From Rhizopus sp. PT2906 (taxonomy: Eukaryota > Mucoromycota > Mucoromycetes > Mucorales > Rhizopodaceae), in the NCBI GenBank assembly GCA_025529335.1, contig JAMYHX010000268.1, positions 1 through 57,297 of the forward strand: a DNA stretch of 57,297 nucleotides, in the 5' to 3' direction. Below are positions 12,572 through 22,957 of this stretch, one piece after another. A program made the translations under genes and the position numbers. A model generated the notes under the pieces. That model was not told where the DNA came from and made no database searches. It saw only the letters and a program-made list of their open reading frames with translations. Each line of letters begins with the position of its first letter. The stretch's first letter is position 1.

Positions 12572-13096
12572 AATTAGTATCAAATGTAATATACAGCGTT
12601 TTTGAAATGCAAAGTTGGGCAGCCTGGTGTATGTGTGTAAAAATCAAAGTCGCGCTCCAGGAGTGTAAATTCAAAAAATAAACATTGCCATACTGATGTA
12701 TAAACCTTGGCGTGTTCTTTTGAGGATATGCATATAAAGCGCGCTAATGGTTTGACCTCCTTGTTTTCCTTGGAATTTCCTTTTATTCCTCAATTTTATA
12801 TAAAATGAAAAAGACGCGATATTATTGATAAGGGCAGTTCCTATGACAACTCCGAAATTATTACTCTCATCAATGTCAACACTGCACGCTACCATAGTAG
12901 GCTTATATAATCAATCTCTCCGTGATAATTGAGAATATAATGTACTGATCCATAGTTTATAATGCTTATTATGCGCGTACATGTACAAAATTTAAAGAAA
13001 GACACGCGTACGCGCACTCTCAAAAATTATTTCAACGCGTAACACGGGGATTTTTTTTTTTCTTGATTTCCCTTTTTCTTACTCTGAAGCACAGCA
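12572..13096. other. Intergenic; POLD3 promoter
   Basis: Contains the 3' end of the Dsc2-like gene and the POLD3 promoter, with two ACGCGT motifs listed separately. A short minus-strand ORF at 12671-12895 is not supported. Confidence 0.6.
13004..13040. promoter_or_regulatory. Pair of MCB-type ACGCGT elements upstream of POLD3
   Basis: ACGCGT occurs at 13004-13009 and again at 13035-13040, 57-93 bp before the POLD3 start codon. ACGCGT is the MluI cell-cycle box bound by fungal MBF (Mbp1/Swi6-type) factors, and it drives G1/S expression of replication genes. The pairing with a polymerase delta subunit makes this a credible regulatory site. Binding itself is inferred. Confidence 0.6.
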
Positions 13097-14493
13097 ATGA
13101 TAAATTATAAAGAGTTTTTGGATATTGCAGTCATTCAAGAGAATAAACCAGTATGTGCTTGAAAATAGAAAAGAGAGAGTGTTTATGTTTATTATACTTT
13201 TTTCATAGGTCACGTATAAGTTACTTGCTAGATCACTAGGAATTCATGTTCAGAATGCCAAACAGTAAGTCCACTAGATCTATTCACAAAACACAGTACC
13301 TCTAACTTGATTCACAACGAGAGCTTTGCAAGAATATTCAAAATCCAACAATAACCTTCATGTCATATACTGCCTCATGGGTCAATCACTCAATAATGGC
13401 ATGTGTATTCAATTAGTAAAAGAGGAGGATCTGGAGGGTAAACATTCAACATTAAACAAAAGTATACAAGGAGAAAACGTAAACTTTTTCTTTTCTTAGA
13501 AACCAAGAAGAAGTTTAAAAAGATCACCAACATGTACATTTATAGTATCTCTTCCTATTCTCTTGACGACCTTTCGATGCTTTATATTGCTAATAAGGAC
13601 ACACCCAAGCTTTCTCTGGATGATCGTGTCAAGTGTGGTATATTGAAGTATCCCGTCAAATATAATAAGCCGGCTGCCAAAGACTTGCAGCCGCCTCCTC
13701 CTCCAGCAAAAACAAATGTACCACTTAGTAAACAACCAGTGATAGCAACACACAGTGCAACCAAAAGAAAAGGTATCTTTCCTCCAGATTCTTCTGATGC
13801 ACCTTCTCCACCTTTGAAAAAAGCAGTAATAGAAAAGACACCGAAAAAGACTACCACAAAAGCAACAAGTAGCAGCAAATCTAAAAAGAATGAGAAACAA
13901 GTAAAGACAGCTCCTCCCAAAAAGACTGGAGGTGATGAAGGTGAGTGATGACTGATATCAAAACACAGGGCACAAGTTTAAATATGAATCAAATTAGCTG
14001 ATTTAGAAAAACGTATGGCAAAGACAAGTCTCAAAGTAGAAGATATATTCTCAGATGATGATCAAGAAGAAGAGCCACAACAAGAAGAGGCACAACAACA
14101 ACAAGATGAAGAGGATGTTGTCATGTTTGAAGCAGATGAGGATAATAAAGAAAAAGTGGAAGAAGAGCATGAAGATGAAGAAACAATACCTGCTGAACCA
14201 GGAAAGATCAGAAGAAAGGTGCTCAAAAAGAAGACGACAACCAATGCTCGTGGCCATCTAGGTATGAAAGACATTTGCCATATACATAAGCAATGATTAA
14301 TATTTCTTGTGTTATAGTGACTGAAGAAGTATGGGAATGGGAAACAGTTGATGTTCCACAGGAAGAAGTAACAAAAAAGAAGACACCAAAGCCAACAAAG
14401 TCAGCAAAGTCAGCACCTACAACCAATAAACCACCTGCGTCAAAGAAGATGGGCCAATCCAGCCTTCTTAGTTTCTTTGGAAAGAAACCATGA
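13097..14493 (+). CDS. POLD3: DNA polymerase delta subunit 3 (Cdc27/Pol32 family)
   Basis: Predicted 368 aa, exons 13097-13150, 13209-13264, 13322-13437, 13500-13940, 13998-14261, 14318-14493. The N-terminal winged-helix region (YKEFLDIAVIQENKPVTYKLL) binds the B-subunit of polymerase delta in known homologues. Then come a long Pro/Lys/Ser-rich and acidic disordered middle and a C-terminal PCNA-interacting box, QSSLLSFFGKK, matching QxxLxxFF, right before the stop. Pol delta extends the lagging strand and this subunit gives processivity with PCNA. The gene ends 59 bp from the stop of the convergent HDAC gene. Two ACGCGT elements upstream suggest G1/S control. Confidence 0.93.
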
Positions 14494-14552
14494 TTGTGTT
14501 TTATTTACATAGTTACAAAATAAAAATTATCCCTACAAATTCTTCTAATTAT

Positions 14553-16901
14553 CTACAGGCATGTCCAGAATTCCTTTTGTATTTCTCTGACTTGCTCAAT
14601 CGTCTCTATGCATTCTTTCTTGGGGGCAAGGTTGCTCGTGATGGGTGGAGGTGCATCACCCAATAAGACATTCATACATGCCAAAGCAGACATAGCTGTA
14701 GAATTAAGGTTATATCCACCTTCAAGAGCAATCGCCATTTTGCCATTATTGACAGATTTTAACATGTGTACCATATGTGCATACCCAACCGGAGTCACTT
14801 TACATTGTCCAATGGGGTCATCTATGGCTGCATCAAAGCCAGCAGAAACTAAACTATGTGCTTAGCAAGACATCATTGTGTATGTGTGAATATACTTCAT
14901 ATATTTACCAACTAGCAAATCAGGATTAAATTCCATAGAAATGGGTATAACGATTTCCCGAAAAGCATAAAGATAATCTGCATCCGTCATACCGCTACAA
15001 GGCCATGGGATGTTTACAGTTGTGCCCTTGCCCTTGCCATGCCCAGTATAGTCTGCCGCACCTTTTCTGCTGGATGGATAAAATGTTTTATCTTCGTATC
15101 TATGTAGGGATATATACAGCACATTAGGATCGCTTGAAAATATATTTTGAGTTCCATTGCCAAAGTGCACATCCCTAACAAGATATTAGATCGATGCTTT
15201 TTTGTTCTGTATTTATGTTACCAATCCACAATGACCGTCTTCTTGACATTCAATTTTTTCATACAATGATGGATAGCAACAGCTACATTGTTAAAAAGAC
15301 AAAAGCCCATGGGAGCGTCATGTTCGGCGTGGTGCCCTGGAGGACGTATGATAGCGAATGCATTTCGAATTTCATCTTTCACAAGGGCTTCCAGTAGTTC
15401 AATTAAGCTTCCAGCTGCATATAAAGCAGACTCAAAGGAGCTACTATTAAGATATACAGAATCATAAACGTGTTCGAGTTCGATATACTGTGATCTTTTG
15501 TTGAATTCTACAAAAAAAAAAAAAAGACATGTTGGTACATATAAGTGTAATAGAAACAAGGCACTTACTTGCTGTCGCTCTCATCTTTCTATAGTGTGTA
15601 ATGCTATGGATCGCAATAATCTCTTCCTTGGTTGCCTTTCTGCTTTTAATTCGTTTGCATTCTGCCAATAGACCGTGTTTTTCCATAATTGAATAAATCT
15701 TGAAGATTCTTCTAGGGTCTTCTGGATGTATCTCGATTGGATCTGGCGTCGCATGATAGGACATGGCAGTGTCATATACAAATCCAGTCTTCAACAATCT
15801 TCTTTTGCTGATATGTTCAAAAGACGCCTTTTCTCGTGGTGAATTGGGCCTTTTTGGCTTCTTGACCAGAGTTGTCACTGGTAAAGGTTTTGGAGCAGGC
15901 TTTCTTTTTGGTCGTGTAATGGGTGGAGACACATTATCTAGAATAAGAAAAAGTTTAGAAATGCATATCAAAATAAATTTTCTGTCATTATCTTACTGCT
16001 GTTATGGCCGGATAGGGTAAAATCATCCTCACTGTCATCTTGCTTTTTTTTCTTTTGTCCAAGTGGTTTTATAGGTGTAATTTCTTCATCAACCTCCATT
16101 GCTTCAGCATCACTTTCTCCTGGGTCGTTCACAGGTGCATTGGTGCTTTTTTTATCTTGTTTATTCTTTTCTGCAGGCTCGATAGCGTCCTCTTCGTTGG
16201 CTTTGTCTTTTCTATCATTAGATGTATTTGTCGTATTTTCAGACACACGATTATTGTTGTCTTCTTCTTTCACTTTAGAATCGATTGTATCTGTATTATG
16301 TTCTACATTGCTGTGTTCACTGCCCGAATCATCGTCGATGGTTATATACATCATTTCTCCCTTTCCTTCCGATCCATCCTTCTTGGGGTGAACAGATTCA
16401 TCCCTTTCCGTGGTCGTGTTTTCAGGTACCTGATTATCTGCTCTTTCAAGCTCAGTTCCTTCTATTCATAAAATAGTGTAAGTACAGGAGATATATCTTT
16501 TGAAATTGATGTATATATAAACAACCTTCTTTTGTGCTAGCATCTATCATGTATAAAAAAACGTGTGAGTTAAACGAAACAAAGAGCTATACTATATTTA
16601 ATAACCTTCAGATTCTGTGTCATCATCTTCTAAATCAGACACAATGACAACAGTTCTACTATGAACATATTTATATATCTTTCAATATTTTTGTAAACAT
16701 AAACGTATACCTTTCTACCTCTTGATGTTTCACTTTACTGAATTCTCCATTACGTACGGTTGCATTTCTATTACTGTCTGTTGTTGCTTGTTCTTCAACA
16801 TTAATCGCTCCATTATCCTCTCTTTCATAATTTCTAGGTTTTTTGCTCGTCTGACCCGTAAGTGATCCTAGCGCTCTCTTTAAGCTTTGTTCAGGTGACA
16901 T
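14553..16901 (-). CDS. HDA1: Class II (HDA1/HDAC6-type) histone deacetylase
   Basis: Predicted 647 aa, eight exons: 16711-16901, 16606-16658, 16526-16543, 15997-16461, 15569-15937, 15222-15507, 14909-15174, 14553-14848. The first ~250 residues are charged and disordered (KKPRN, KPKRP, acidic runs such as EDDDTESE). The deacetylase domain starts at GFVYDTAMSYH and has the active-site pair RPPGHHAE, the zinc ligands in DWDVHFGNGTQ and SAGFDAA, and the catalytic tyrosine in LEGGYN, so it should be active. It removes acetyl groups from histone tails in the nucleus. It ends shortly after the domain (EFWTCL), without the Arb2-like tail found in yeast Hda1 and fission-yeast Clr3. One exon is only 18 bp. 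An ACGCGT sits 86 bp upstream of the start. Confidence 0.92.
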
Positions 16902-16986
16902 GAAGAAATATGGTAAAGAACAATTTTCCCTTTAAATGGAAAGAAATGTCAATGTGACTGCATTCTCGCGTTTCATTTTTAATTGC

Positions 16987-16992
16987 ACGCGT
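16987..16992. promoter_or_regulatory. MCB-type ACGCGT upstream of the histone deacetylase
   Basis: A single ACGCGT 86 bp upstream of the HDAC start codon, with more CpG-rich motifs just beyond it (gacgcgcgcgtc). It may be an MBF-type site. The evidence is weaker than for the POLD3 pair. Confidence 0.4.
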
Positions 16993-17114
16993 CTTTTAAG
17001 TGGCGCATACTTATGACGCGCGCGTCTCTACAGGTTAAGTAATTTTAAAATTCTTTGCATTTATAATACTTTGCATAAGGATGAGGTAGTTTACAGCAAG
17101 TGAGGGATAAAGAG

Positions 17115-17163
<49 letters not shown>
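17115..17163. repeat. Poly(A) tract, 49 bases
   Basis: An uninterrupted run of A. Its length is likely to vary between strains and between reads. It lies about 214 bp upstream of the HDAC start and could exclude nucleosomes there. Confidence 0.9.
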
Positions 17164-17165
<2 letters not shown>

Positions 17166-17970
17166 AAGAAAGAAAATGACAAACCGCACAAACAGGTGAG
17201 ATCTTATCTGATGGAGGCATAGACTGAACACATATAAATACACACGCTGGAAGAATTTACGCAAGATCTTTGCTATAAAACTCTGAGTGCCCATAAGAAA
17301 TATCCCTTTGGTATTATATGAAGTGAATCCAATTGAGATTGTGAATCCTTCCTTTTGGCTGCCACTAATCAATGACAGTAAGATACTAAAAATTATCAAT
17401 AATTATTGATCAAATAGTGCGATGACATCTTCGTATACCTTCATAAAAATAATACTTTTCATTCTTTATATTTGTCGTAAAAGGCAGCAAAGAAATAGTA
17501 AAATGTGTATCTTGATGACAGTTGCATGTCAATTCAGGACATCACCCACTGGCTTTTTCATCTCACTTTTGAACTCTTTTAAATAGCAAAGATGGAGAAC
17601 TACTTTGTTTGTCCTTTCGACCTCTTTAAATACGTGCACATCTTACTCGCTTTCAGTATTCAGTATGGCCAAGAAGTTAGTACTTGTAAAAATAAGGAAT
17701 TTCCAAAAGGCTTACTATTGAGAGATACACACATTACTTTTTAAATTTAAAGAGCATATAAAACATTATTAACATAATGATGACTTCAAATTGGGAAATA
17801 AAACAAATAGACAGAGGGTGTTTATTACAAAGACTGTTTATACAACAACAAAGTAGAGCAAGACAAAGTAGATAAGGAGCAGATATATGAACAGCCAAAA
17901 GAATCAAAACAGTTGCCAAAACAATTGCCAAAAGAGTCCAGAGAGTGAAGAAAGTGAAGAGAGTCAAGAG

Positions 17971-18060
17971 AACCAAAGAACCAAAGAACCAAAGAACCAA
18001 AGAACCAAAGAACCAAAGAACCAAAGAACCAAAGAACCAAAGAACCAAAAAACCAAAGAA
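17971..18060. repeat. 8-bp tandem repeat (AACCAAAG)n
   Basis: About eleven near-perfect copies of AACCAAAG. Since 8 is not a multiple of 3, each strand cycles through all phases every 24 bp and every frame stays open. The minus strand reads a hydrophobic octapeptide repeat (LWFFGSLV) and the plus strand a charged one (TKEPKNQR). Both long frames here are therefore by-products of the repeat and not independent evidence for a protein. Confidence 0.9.
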
Positions 18061-18099
18061 CTAAAAGGGCCATCAGAAAAAACCTACAAGAAACAGTTT

Positions 18100-18623
18100 T
18101 TAATATCGAAGAGAATGATATATAACTGGAATCAATGGCCGATAAAGAGCCATGAAACCCTATCAGATAAAGGTAAGCAAAAAAAAAAAAAAAACTTACA
18201 TTAGAGACAAGAAGCCAACGAACCTGGAGGCCATAAAACCGGCAATCATAGTGGCCATTCTAAAAGGTTGTTAGTTAATACTTACCAAACACCTGCCTTA
18301 CTATAGACCCAGAAATAAAAAGCCAATGAACCAAGAGGCCGAAAAACCGACAACCATGGAGGCCATCCTAGAAGAATGTCAGTTGTATTGTACCTACCTT
18401 GAGCACTTACCTTACCAGCGATGAAGCCATAGATCCGCAAAGCCAAGAAACCTGGAGGCCAGAAAACTGGCAAACCATGGAAGCCATTCTAAAAGATTGT
18501 TAGTTATACTTACCTTACCAGTGACCCACAAAGCTAGCGTACCAGAAAACTAGAGAAGAAAGGTTCAGTAAGTATGAGCATATCAGAGTATAGGACTGAT
18601 AGAGGTTTCATAGAGTTCTTCAT
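18100..18623 (-). CDS. Candidate small gene built of tandemly duplicated exon-intron units
   Basis: Three ~115-120 bp units (about 18200-18301, 18302-18410, 18411-18513) repeat in tandem. On the minus strand each begins after a t/c-tag acceptor with ATGGCC/ATGGCT and ends in GTAAG-type donors, and each intron has a CTAAC or CTGAC branch-like motif shortly before the acceptor. A model starting at ATG 18623 with exons 18597-18623, 18514-18549, 18411-18488, 18302-18367, 18200-18259 and 18100-18159 is open throughout in phase 0 and gives 108 aa. One of its introns is only 25 bp, so the model is doubtful. Another frame of the units gives hydrophobic peptides of the type MASMVVGFSASWFIGFL and fits the substitution pattern better. 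Function unknown. Confidence 0.3.
18200..18513 (-). repeat. Tandem ~115-bp repeat, three diverged copies
   Basis: Copies at about 18200-18301, 18302-18410 and 18411-18513 share the core ggaggcc...aaaac.gg.aa.cat.g.ggccat followed by ctaaaag and a ttagtta-type intron end. They have diverged by substitution and small indels, so the duplication is not recent. Confidence 0.75.
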
Positions 18624-20326
18624 CGCTAGCGGAAAAAAAAAGATAAGTAAATGTTCAAGTGTCAAAGAGTATGTTTATTTACGTCATTAGGATTTTTCTT
18701 GATAGTCAGAAACAAATATACAAGCTACAAGATCAAGTTAGAATCAGTTTGATACGACATAAATAGGGATTAACCTTTATTATTAGCTGATAGTTAAAGA
18801 AGATTAAGAGAGAAAAAAAAAGGAAAATCAAAAGAGACTTTCATGAAAAACAACGGAGCTTAAAACAATGCTATTTACCCCTTTTTTCTTTTTTTTTTTT
18901 TCTTTTCTTTTTTTTTTAAGCCAAATGGATACATATGCGCATACGCACACACACATACAAAATAAAACATAATGTTGTTACTTTATACTTTCTCAAAGTC
19001 ATTCAAGAGATCTAAGCGTGTTTCTTTTTCTTTGAATTTCGTTTCTATCTTCACGCTGAGTTATATCAACAAGCAATATTATTATGCAGCACTTTCCACT
19101 ATTTTTGATGGCAACTATTCAAGCATGTTGACAAAGATATATATTGAGCTTAGATTTAAAGACTACGCGCTTTATTCCAAACTTTAAAATTTTTTTATTT
19201 AGAGCAGATGTTGTTATCTTTACTTTTTAACCCTTGGTAACCATCCACATAGATAGCACACACGCACATCAGATATTCATGGGAAAATCATTCGCGTTAT
19301 TCAAAGAGATACGAGAATGCACGCGTTTGTTTAGGATGATCAATTTTAATGTATACATCAAAATTATAAAGAGGAGTATAGATATACTTTTTAGTCAAAA
19401 TGTCAATTATTTATTGCGTAAATCCCGAGATAAGCACCCAATATAAAAAAATGATTCCTTTCCTTGAATTGGCTATGACGCATGGTTTGTTTATATTTAG
19501 CGTATTTTAGCTTGCCTGCAATTGTTTTCATTTTTGTGGAAATCAGTTATAATTATTTTCTTGTGGCTTCATTCTTCTCCAAAAAATAACATAATTTTAT
19601 AAAAGATCGAATGAAAAATGTGAAGGGTGAAGGGTGAAGGGAAAAGAAAAAAAAAGATGAATGCTATTCATTCAAATGGCGTACATCGGAAACACTTACT
19701 AACCTAAGGACTGGGTTAAATATCCTTTTTTTTTCTTAAGCATACACAAACAATATATTTGCCTTTTTACCATTGGAAAAAAAAAGTAACAGAAGGAAGC
19801 ATACAATTTCAATTTAAATAAAGTTCGTATTTAATACGCAGTCTTATCACTAACGCAAATATTTTTACCATTTTGCATTTACACGTTTTAGATGTTGATA
19901 AGGACGCGGCCTTATCATAAATTATCTGACAATAAGTAGCTATTTTTACAAATTTGCTTTAATATGCGTTTAATATTGGAGGAAATAATCATTTTTATAT
20001 AGTCATGCTCATCTCTATTATCTTCCTAGTGCGACTCGTTTACCGACATATTTAGAACATCTCAGGAAGGAGCAAGATTGTTCAGATACATACAGATCAA
20101 ACTAGCTAAAATGCCAAAAGAAGTAATGTAATGCATCCATATTACGAATGTTTAGGGTAGAGATATTTAACTTTGGTAAAAGTTGGCCATGGAGCTGGAC
20201 TTTTGCATTTTCTATTGTTATCTACAAATTACAAGCATTCACGAGTAGCCTGTGCGCTGCGTCAGTATTTCTTTACCTCCAATATATTTGCATCTATTTT
20301 TACTTCATAATTACTTTCTTTCCCAG
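18624..20326. other. Intergenic, no gene seen
   Basis: AT-rich with T-rich and A-rich runs (18885-18920 and elsewhere) and a small gaagggt repeat near 19623-19640. Short ORFs at 18972-19187 and 19234-19446 lack any recognisable feature. One ACGCGT lies near 19320. Confidence 0.5.
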
Positions 20327-20645
20327 TCAACGCATATCAAGCTCATCAATATATCGCCCAAACATAAAAATGCTGATGCAAGAAGCAAACACCAAAGGAA
20401 GAGATAATGAGAGTTCCTGCAGGGCATTTCTAGATGAAGGCAATACCAAACTAGTGGTAATGTGCAACAATAAAACAAGGCACAATGAAGACAATAGCAG
20501 CTTACCATTCTGTTACCGTAGGACAAGAGATTCTTCGTGTAAGGACAGAGTGCCCATCCTGAGAAAGACTGTAGCCAGATATTCTTAAACCCTTTGGCAA
20601 GTCAGGGTCTTGCTTACATTTATCAAATTCAGCCCATGTGATCAT
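20327..20645 (-). CDS. Possible two-exon hypothetical protein (87 aa)
   Basis: Exon 1 is 20506-20645 (starting MITWAEFDKCKQD) and exon 2 is 20327-20450. The 55-bp intron has gtaagc and ctag ends. Reading across the splice keeps the frame open to FGRYIDELDMR and a TGA; without splicing the frame stops at once. The N-terminal half is polar with normal composition and the C-terminal half has one hydrophobic segment (LSLPLVFASCISIFMF). I do not recognise the family. It lies just downstream of the OPT gene on the same strand. It could be a small gene or a remnant of a larger one. Confidence 0.35.
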
Positions 20646-20809
20646 GATGTCAATATCGCGTTAATTCTTTCTTTGTGGCACTTTTCACATTCCACATACT
20701 GGTACGCTTTTATGTGTATTAGTCAAAAAGGTATTTATTTATTAGATCAATTATAAAAGGAATACGGTATTAATAGTAGTGATGTAGATACATATATGTA
20801 TAAAAGGGA

Positions 20810-22957
20810 TTAAGGACAGTTTTCGAGAAGACCTTCAGGACATGAGCCAGTAAAGGCGTAGGGAGCAACATTACCCAACTTGAGTGCAGCTTGAATAATA
20901 GCGGAGATACCTTGACCAGCAATCATACCACCCGCAACACTGTACATATAGTTATCCCAAGCAAGAGGGTCAACGAGCTTCCAGATCTTACCACCGCACC
21001 AACCGATGAACATGGACAAGGGGACTTCAGGTTGACTGTTAATCATGGCAATACCAATAGCAGAGACGGAGGGTACATAGCGGTGGTATTTCTTGGGAAT
21101 CACGAATTCACGAATAAATGGAGCAGCAACACCAACAATGGCACAGATGATAGTAAGGATAATGGAGCCCTTGCTCAAGGGCTCACCACCACCAGTCAAG
21201 AGTAAAGTGACATTATACCAAGCATTGACAGCAACAAGACCGAACTCGCACTTTTTGGTATCAACAGGGCCAACACTAATGATACAAGGATAAGCATCAG
21301 CAAAGAGAATGAAGAGACCAGCACCAATGGCAATGGCAAAGAAAGAGGCAACGAACTGAGCCCAGAACTGGGAACGAGGGGAAGCACCAACAAGCTGACC
21401 GGTCTTGAGATCACCAACCATGTCAACAGCCTGAGCGGCAGCAGAGGCGGAGATGTTACCGGCCATTAAGTTATTTCTGCGAACTTGATCGATGGAGCTA
21501 GCAGGCATCTTGGCAAAGACCAATTGGGACATTTTACCAATAGAACCTGTGGGGTTAATATCTGTTTCACCAGCAGCTTGGACACCAACAAAGGAGAAGA
21601 TGAAACCAAGGATAACGGCAACAATGGTTTGATAGACAGGCATACCAAAGAATTCACCCATGATAGCACAAGTAAAGATGATTGAGATAAAGGTACCAGT
21701 GATCCACCACCAAGCAGGGACAAGTTCACTGTCTTCAAAGATTTCATCAGGGTCACGTTCAGCGCTAACCATGTGTCTTTCTTTTTCACTCAATTCTTTG
21801 CGGAACACCTTTTGTTTAATGAAAGCAGAGACGAAGAAGAGGCCATTGTAGATACCAAGAACACCGCCCTTAATACCACGCCAGAGAGTATCATAGCGGA
21901 CAGCTAGTTCAGCAAATGATGTGAGGACCATAAGAGCAATACCAGGCCACAAGAAGAAAGATTGGGTGGTAGTACCAGCTGCAGTAAAGCCAAATGGTTT
22001 GACAAAAGTGCCATTAGTAACGCATACAGGACCAATAACACCGTAGATCAAGAGAGAGGAGAAGAAGAAAGTGTGAACGGTAGAACCGGGTGTCATCAAA
22101 CCAGCACCAAAGAAAGGGAAATCCCACTTGAAGACCCAGCCCCAATCCATATCTGCGCTGATTAAAGGTACATATTGATGGGCACCATAGCCGATCCAGT
22201 AGAGAATGTGAATGGTATCAAAGAAGGGAACCCAGTAAGCAATGAGATTCCAAAGGAAAGAAACACCAAACCAGATAGCCATCCACATGGCTTTCTTCAT
22301 GGCTTCCTTTTCACCTTCAGCAGTACTGTGGAGAGAAATGATGGTAGTAGCAGCGGCACGAGGGGTAGGGAAAGTCAAGTCCTGCTTGACAACAAAGTGG
22401 CTACGAAGAGGGACAGCAAAGAAGAGACCATAGAAAGCTGCGGAAATAGCAAAAAGGAAGAGGGCAGCTGCATCATCACGTGGATTTGTCAATAAGCCTA
22501 ATTTGTACATAGCAGGGATACCAGACACAAAACCAGCAGATAGACCACCAGCGGTAGTAGCAGCGGATTGAGCCGTACAGTTTTCTTTGGGACCGAAATA
22601 GCCGCCGCCCCATTTAGGTGGCAGTATACGGGACATTGGCTTAAGAACAGCAAATGAAAAGATGGCACCAAAAAGTGAAGCACCAAATGACCAGCCAATC
22701 TTCAAACCAAGGTAAGTATTTGAGGCAGCTATTGAGATGTGTTAATTGGTTGATAAACAGAGGCCCGAGTGTATCTTACAAACTAAGCAACCAAAAAGAG
22801 AGCCAATGATAGCAGCACGAAATGTGAATTGATGCTCTTCTGGGTGTAGATGTCTTGTAGTTGGATCCTGGTCTACTATAACCTGTTCATCAACTGAGTG
22901 TATGTCGTATTCAATTTTTTCATCTCGAAATTCTTTTTCTTTAGATTGGACATCCAT
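20810..22957 (-). CDS. OPT-family transporter (YSL/oligopeptide type)
   Basis: Predicted 698 aa from two exons, 22780-22957 and 20810-22728. After a ~45-residue charged N-terminus the protein is almost wholly transmembrane, beginning EHQFTFRAAIIGSLFG and ASNTYLGLKIGWSFGASLFGA. The conserved segment NPTGSIGKMSQL resembles the NPG motif of the OPT superfamily. Its length fits the 650-750 aa usual for the family. Members move small peptides or metal chelates across the plasma membrane with protons; the substrate here cannot be told. The codons are GC-richer and more uniform than in neighbouring genes, which suggests high expression. Confidence 0.9.

Larger units (their letters stand above)
16902..18099. 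other. Intergenic with HDAC promoter and low-complexity tracts
   Basis: Holds the HDAC upstream region (ACGCGT at 16987-16992 and the palindrome gacgcgcgcgtc at about 17016-17027), a 49-base poly(A) tract at 17115-17163, and further on the AACCAAAG tandem repeat. No complete gene is seen between 17200 and 17800. Confidence 0.55.

Noticed and set aside
14051..14274. Several overlapping ORFs opposite the acidic part of POLD3
   Set aside because: Mirror frames of GAA/GAT-rich coding sequence.
17887..18204. Plus-strand 105-aa ORF rich in TKEPKNQR repeats
   Set aside because: It is produced by the 8-bp repeat, which keeps every frame open; splice-like signals lie on the minus strand.
20148..20588. 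Plus-strand 146-aa ORF
   Set aside because: It overlaps the better-supported two-exon minus-strand model, has hydrophobic AT-rich composition and no recognisable domain.
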